From Carex sylvatica (taxonomy: Eukaryota > Streptophyta > Magnoliopsida > Poales > Cyperaceae), in NCBI GenBank assembly GCA_964058845.1, contig CAXKVR010000034.1, forward strand, positions 833,158 to 897,157: a DNA stretch of 64,000 bases, in the 5' to 3' direction. Of this stretch, positions 60,701 to 64,000 are shown piece after piece. The position numbers and the translations under genes are program-made. The notes below the pieces were generated by a model that was not told the DNA's origin, made no database searches, and saw only the letters and a program-made list of their open reading frames with translations. How positions within the stretch are numbered: the first letter of the stretch is position 1; each line of letters begins with the position of its first letter.

Positions 60701-63700
60701 AGGTGTTTGTAGCACTCTAGTAGTGTCTCCAAATAGATGGATGATAAGACATTTACAACACTAATAAATACTCCAATTGATGTTGCTTGTGGAACTCTTG
60801 TATTGTCTTTATATGGCAAGATAATAGGGCATTTACAACCCTAATTCAACAGTCCAATTGATGGTGTCTGGGGCACTCTAGTAGTGTCCCTATTTGGCAA
60901 GATAATAGGGCATTTACAATCGTAATACAACACTCGATTTGAAGGTGTTTGGAGCACTCTAATAATGTCTCTAGATGACAATATAATAGGGAATTTACAA
61001 CCCTAATACAACACACCAATAAAAGGTGTTTGTAGCGCTCTAGTAGTGTCTCCAAATAGCGGGATGATAGGACATTTTCAATCCTAATAAATACTCCAAT
61101 TGATGTTGCTTGTGGAACTCTTGTAGTGTCTTTATATGGCCAGATAATAGGGAATTTACAACCCTATTACAACAGTCCAATTGATGGTGTCTGGGGCACT
61201 CTAGTAGTGTTCCTGTTTGGCAAGATAATAGGGCATTTACAATCGTATTACAACACTTGAATTCAAGGTGTTTGGAGCACTCTAGTAGTGTCTCTAGATG
61301 ACAATATAATAGGGAATTTACAACCCTAATATAACACTCCAATTGATGTGGTTTGGAGCACTCTAGTAGTGTCTCCATATAACAAGATAATAGGGCATTT
61401 ACAACCCTAATACAACACTCCAATAGAAGGTGGTTGGAGCAGACCAGTACTGTCTCCAGATTGCAATATAATAGGGCATTTACAACCTTAATACAGCACT
61501 CCAATTGAAGGTGTTTGGAGCACTCTAGTAGTGTCTCCGGATGACAAGATAATAGGGTATTTATAACCCTAATACAACTCTCCAATTCATGGTGTTTGTA
61601 GCACTCCTGTAGTGTATCTATATGGCAAGATAATAGGGCATTTACCACCCTAATACAACACTCCAATTAAAGGTCTGTGGAGCACTCTAGTAGTGTCTCG
61701 AGATGGAAAGTTAATAGGGCTCTTACAACCCTAATACAATACTCCAATTGATGGTGTTTAGAGTACTCTTGTAGTGGCTCTATATGGCAAGATAATTGAG
61801 TATTTATGACCCTAATACAACACTCCAATTGAAGGTCTTTGGAGCACACCAGTACTGTCTCCAGATGGCAAGATGATAGGGATTTTGCAACAATAATACA
61901 GCATTCCAATTGAAGGTATGTGGGGCACTCTAGTAGTGTCTCCAGATAGCAAGGTAATAGGGTATTTACAACCCTAATATAACACTCCAATTCATGGTGT
62001 TTGGAGCACTCTAGTAGTGTATCTATATGGAAAAATAATAAGGCATTTACAACACTAATACAACACTTGAATTGCAGGTCTGTGGAGCACTCTGGTAGTG
62101 TCTCCAGATGGTAAGATAATAGGGATTTTACAACCCTAATACAACCCTAATATAACCCTCGAATTGATGGTGTTTAGAGTACTCTTGTAGTGGCTCAATA
62201 TGGCAGGATAATAGAGTATTTATGACCCTAATACAACACTCAAATTGAAGGTGTTTGCAGCAATCTAGTAGTGTCTCCAGATGGCAAGATAATAGGGCAT
62301 TTACAACCCTAATACAACACACCAATTGAAGGTGTTTGGAGCAATCTAGTAGTATCTCCAGATGGCAGGATAATAGCCAATTTTCAACCCTAATACAACA
62401 CTCCAATTGAAGTGTCCCTGTATGCAAGATAATAGGGCATTTACAACCGTAATATAACGCTCGAATTGAAGCTGTTTGGAGCACTCTAACTGTGTCTCTA
62501 GATGACAATATAATAGGGAATTTAAAACCCTAATATAACACTCCAATTGATGGTGTTTGGAGCACTCGAGTAGTGTCTCCAAATGACAAGATAATTGGGC
62601 ATTTACAACCCTAATACAACACTCAAATTGAAGGTGTTTGGAGTACACCAGTATTGTCTCCAGATGGCAAGAAAATAGGGCTTTTACAACCCTAATACAG
62701 CACTCCAATTGAAGGTATATGGGGCACTCTAGTTGTATCTCCAGATGTCAAGATAATTGGGTATTTACAACCCTAATATAACACTCCAATTCATGGTGTT
62801 TGGAGCACTCTAGTAGTGTATCTATAAGGCAAGATAATAGGGCATTTACAACCCAAATACAACAGTCCAATTGATGGTGTTTGGGGCACTCTAGTAGTGT
62901 CCCTGTATGGTAAGATAATAGGGCATTTACAACCGTAATACAACACTTGAATTGAAGGTGTTTGGAGCACTCTAGTTGTGTCTCTAGATGACAATATAAT
63001 AGGGAATTTACAACCGTAATACAATACTCGAATTGAAGGTGTTTGGAGCACTCTAGGAGTGTCTCTAGATGACAATATAATAGGGAATTTACAACCCTAA
63101 TACAACACTCCAATTGATGGTGTTTGGAGCACTCTAGAAGTGTCTCCAGATGGGAAGATAATAGGGCATTTACAACCCTAATACAACACACCAATAAAAG
63201 GTGTTTGTAGCACCCTAGTAGTGTCACCAAATAGCGGGATGATAGGACATTTACAACCCTAATAAATACTCCAATTGATGTTTCTTGTGGAACTCTTGTA
63301 GTGTCTTTATATGGCAAGATAATAGGGAATTTACAACCCTATTACAGCACTCCAATTGAAGTTTTTGGAGCACTCTACTAGTCCCAATAAGGCGAGATAA
63401 TAGGGCATTTACAATCGTAATACAGCACTCCAATTGAAGTTGTTTGGAGCACTCTAGTAGTGTCTCCCGATTAAAAGATAATAGGGTATTTACAACCCAA
63501 ATATAACACTCCAATTCATGGTGTTTGGTGCACTCAAGTAGTGGCTCTATATGGCAAGATAATAGAGTATTTAAGACCCTAATACAACACTTAAATTGAA
63601 GGTGTTTGCAGCACTCTAGTAGTGTATCCAGAGGTCAAGATAATATGACATTTACAACCTTAATACAAGACTCCAATTGATGGTGTTTGGAGCACTCTTG

Positions 63701-64000
63701 TAGTGTCCATATATGGTAAGATAATAGGGCATTTACAACCTAATACAACACACCAATTGAAGGTGTTTGTTTGTGGCACTCTAGTAGTGTCTCCAAATAG
63801 CGGGATGATAGGACATTTACAACCCTAATACTCCTATTGTTGTTGCTTGTGGAACTTTTGTACTGTCTTTATATGGCTAGATAATAGGTCATTTACAACC
63901 CTAATACAACAGTCCAATTGATGGTGTCTGGGGCACTCTAGTAGTGTTCCTGTTTGGCAAGATAATAGGGCATTTACAATCGTAATACAACACTCGAATT
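51766..64000. repeat. 81-bp tandem satellite, main array (S4), continues past window
   Basis: About 150 head-to-tail monomers of 81 bp. The consensus is built from gtgtttggagcactctagta, gtgtctccagatgg, caagataatagggcattta and accctaatacaacactccaa plus ttgatg or ttgaag. Monomers differ at a modest fraction of positions and a few are truncated (for example near 58540 and 62400). Larger periods are superimposed: a nine-monomer unit (about 727 bp; 56267-56990 versus 56990 onward, partly at 54520) and a sixteen-monomer duplication (59815-60435 versus 61099-61725). Because 81 is a multiple of 3, several frames stay open for hundreds of codons; this is a consequence of the repeat and no gene is called. 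No interruption by other elements was found between 51766 and 64000. Confidence 0.95.

Noticed and set aside
51983..63514. Many minus-strand open frames of 60-219 codons with Cys/Leu-rich repeats
   Set aside because: They are frames through the 81-bp satellite. The repeat length is a multiple of 3, so frames stay open without selection; neighbouring frames are equally open and no start, promoter or intron signals are found.
51766..64000. CRISPR-like regular repeats
   Set aside because: The repeats are contiguous 81-bp monomers without unique spacers, in a plant nuclear context; this is satellite DNA.
1..64000. tRNA, rRNA and other structured RNA genes
   Set aside because: I looked for cloverleaf-type and conserved rRNA words on both strands and recognised none; the tRNA-Asp match at 41346 is a primer binding site only.

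Overview
The window is nuclear DNA of a flowering plant: AT-rich, with one intron-rich gene, one single-exon gene and many plant transposons. The plant PSK SIMULATOR (PSI) family gene, Athila-type Ty3/gypsy elements primed by tRNA-Asp, a Helitron terminus and a MULE/FAR1-type transposase relic all point to an angiosperm. I cannot place it to family, or decide monocot versus eudicot. All calls are by eye; no search was run.

Positions 1-22900 are ordinary gene-poor chromosome arm. There are two supported genes. A small basic Ser/Pro-rich protein with the plant FSWERKPG motif lies at 3425-3895 (+). A PSI-family gene at 12058-15792 (-) can be spliced in silico into 11 coding exons and 629 residues, with all introns GT-AG and every phase matching. 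Between them lie foldback MITEs, a Helitron 3' end (CTAG at 8464-8467), a possible LINE tail, and a solo LTR at 21063-21909 with a perfect 5-bp target duplication AAACT.

Positions 22930-64000 are heterochromatin-like. A decayed MULE transposase (22930-24560) breaks off inside its reading frame into an 81-bp tandem satellite. The satellite reappears at 29058-29230, 29857-30335 and 51766-64000, running off the window end. The gaps between satellite blocks are filled by degraded retroelements. These are an internally deleted Athila (B, minus, 24860-29057), a Ty1/copia fragment (30336-31878), an Athila (A1, minus, 31879-42611) and a second Athila (A2, plus, 42612-51765). A1 and A2 stand head to head with one LTR between them, forming a huge imperfect inverted repeat. 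All retroelement genes are broken by stops, frameshifts or deletions, so nothing in this half looks autonomous.

The most unusual signal is a set of short GC-rich palindromic 'words' scattered through the Athila copies. They sit in the LTR, the linkers around the protease, and the region between pol and the 3' ORF, often at a regular 70-100 bp spacing. A1/A2 share one word (AGTGCGGGT..ACCCGCACT plus AGTGCGGACGCACT). B carries a different word (ACACGGTCCGTGT / ACACGGGTCGTGT) at matching places. The two LTRs of A1 differ by exactly one such module. The A2 LTR also keeps a TATA box that points straight into the satellite array.
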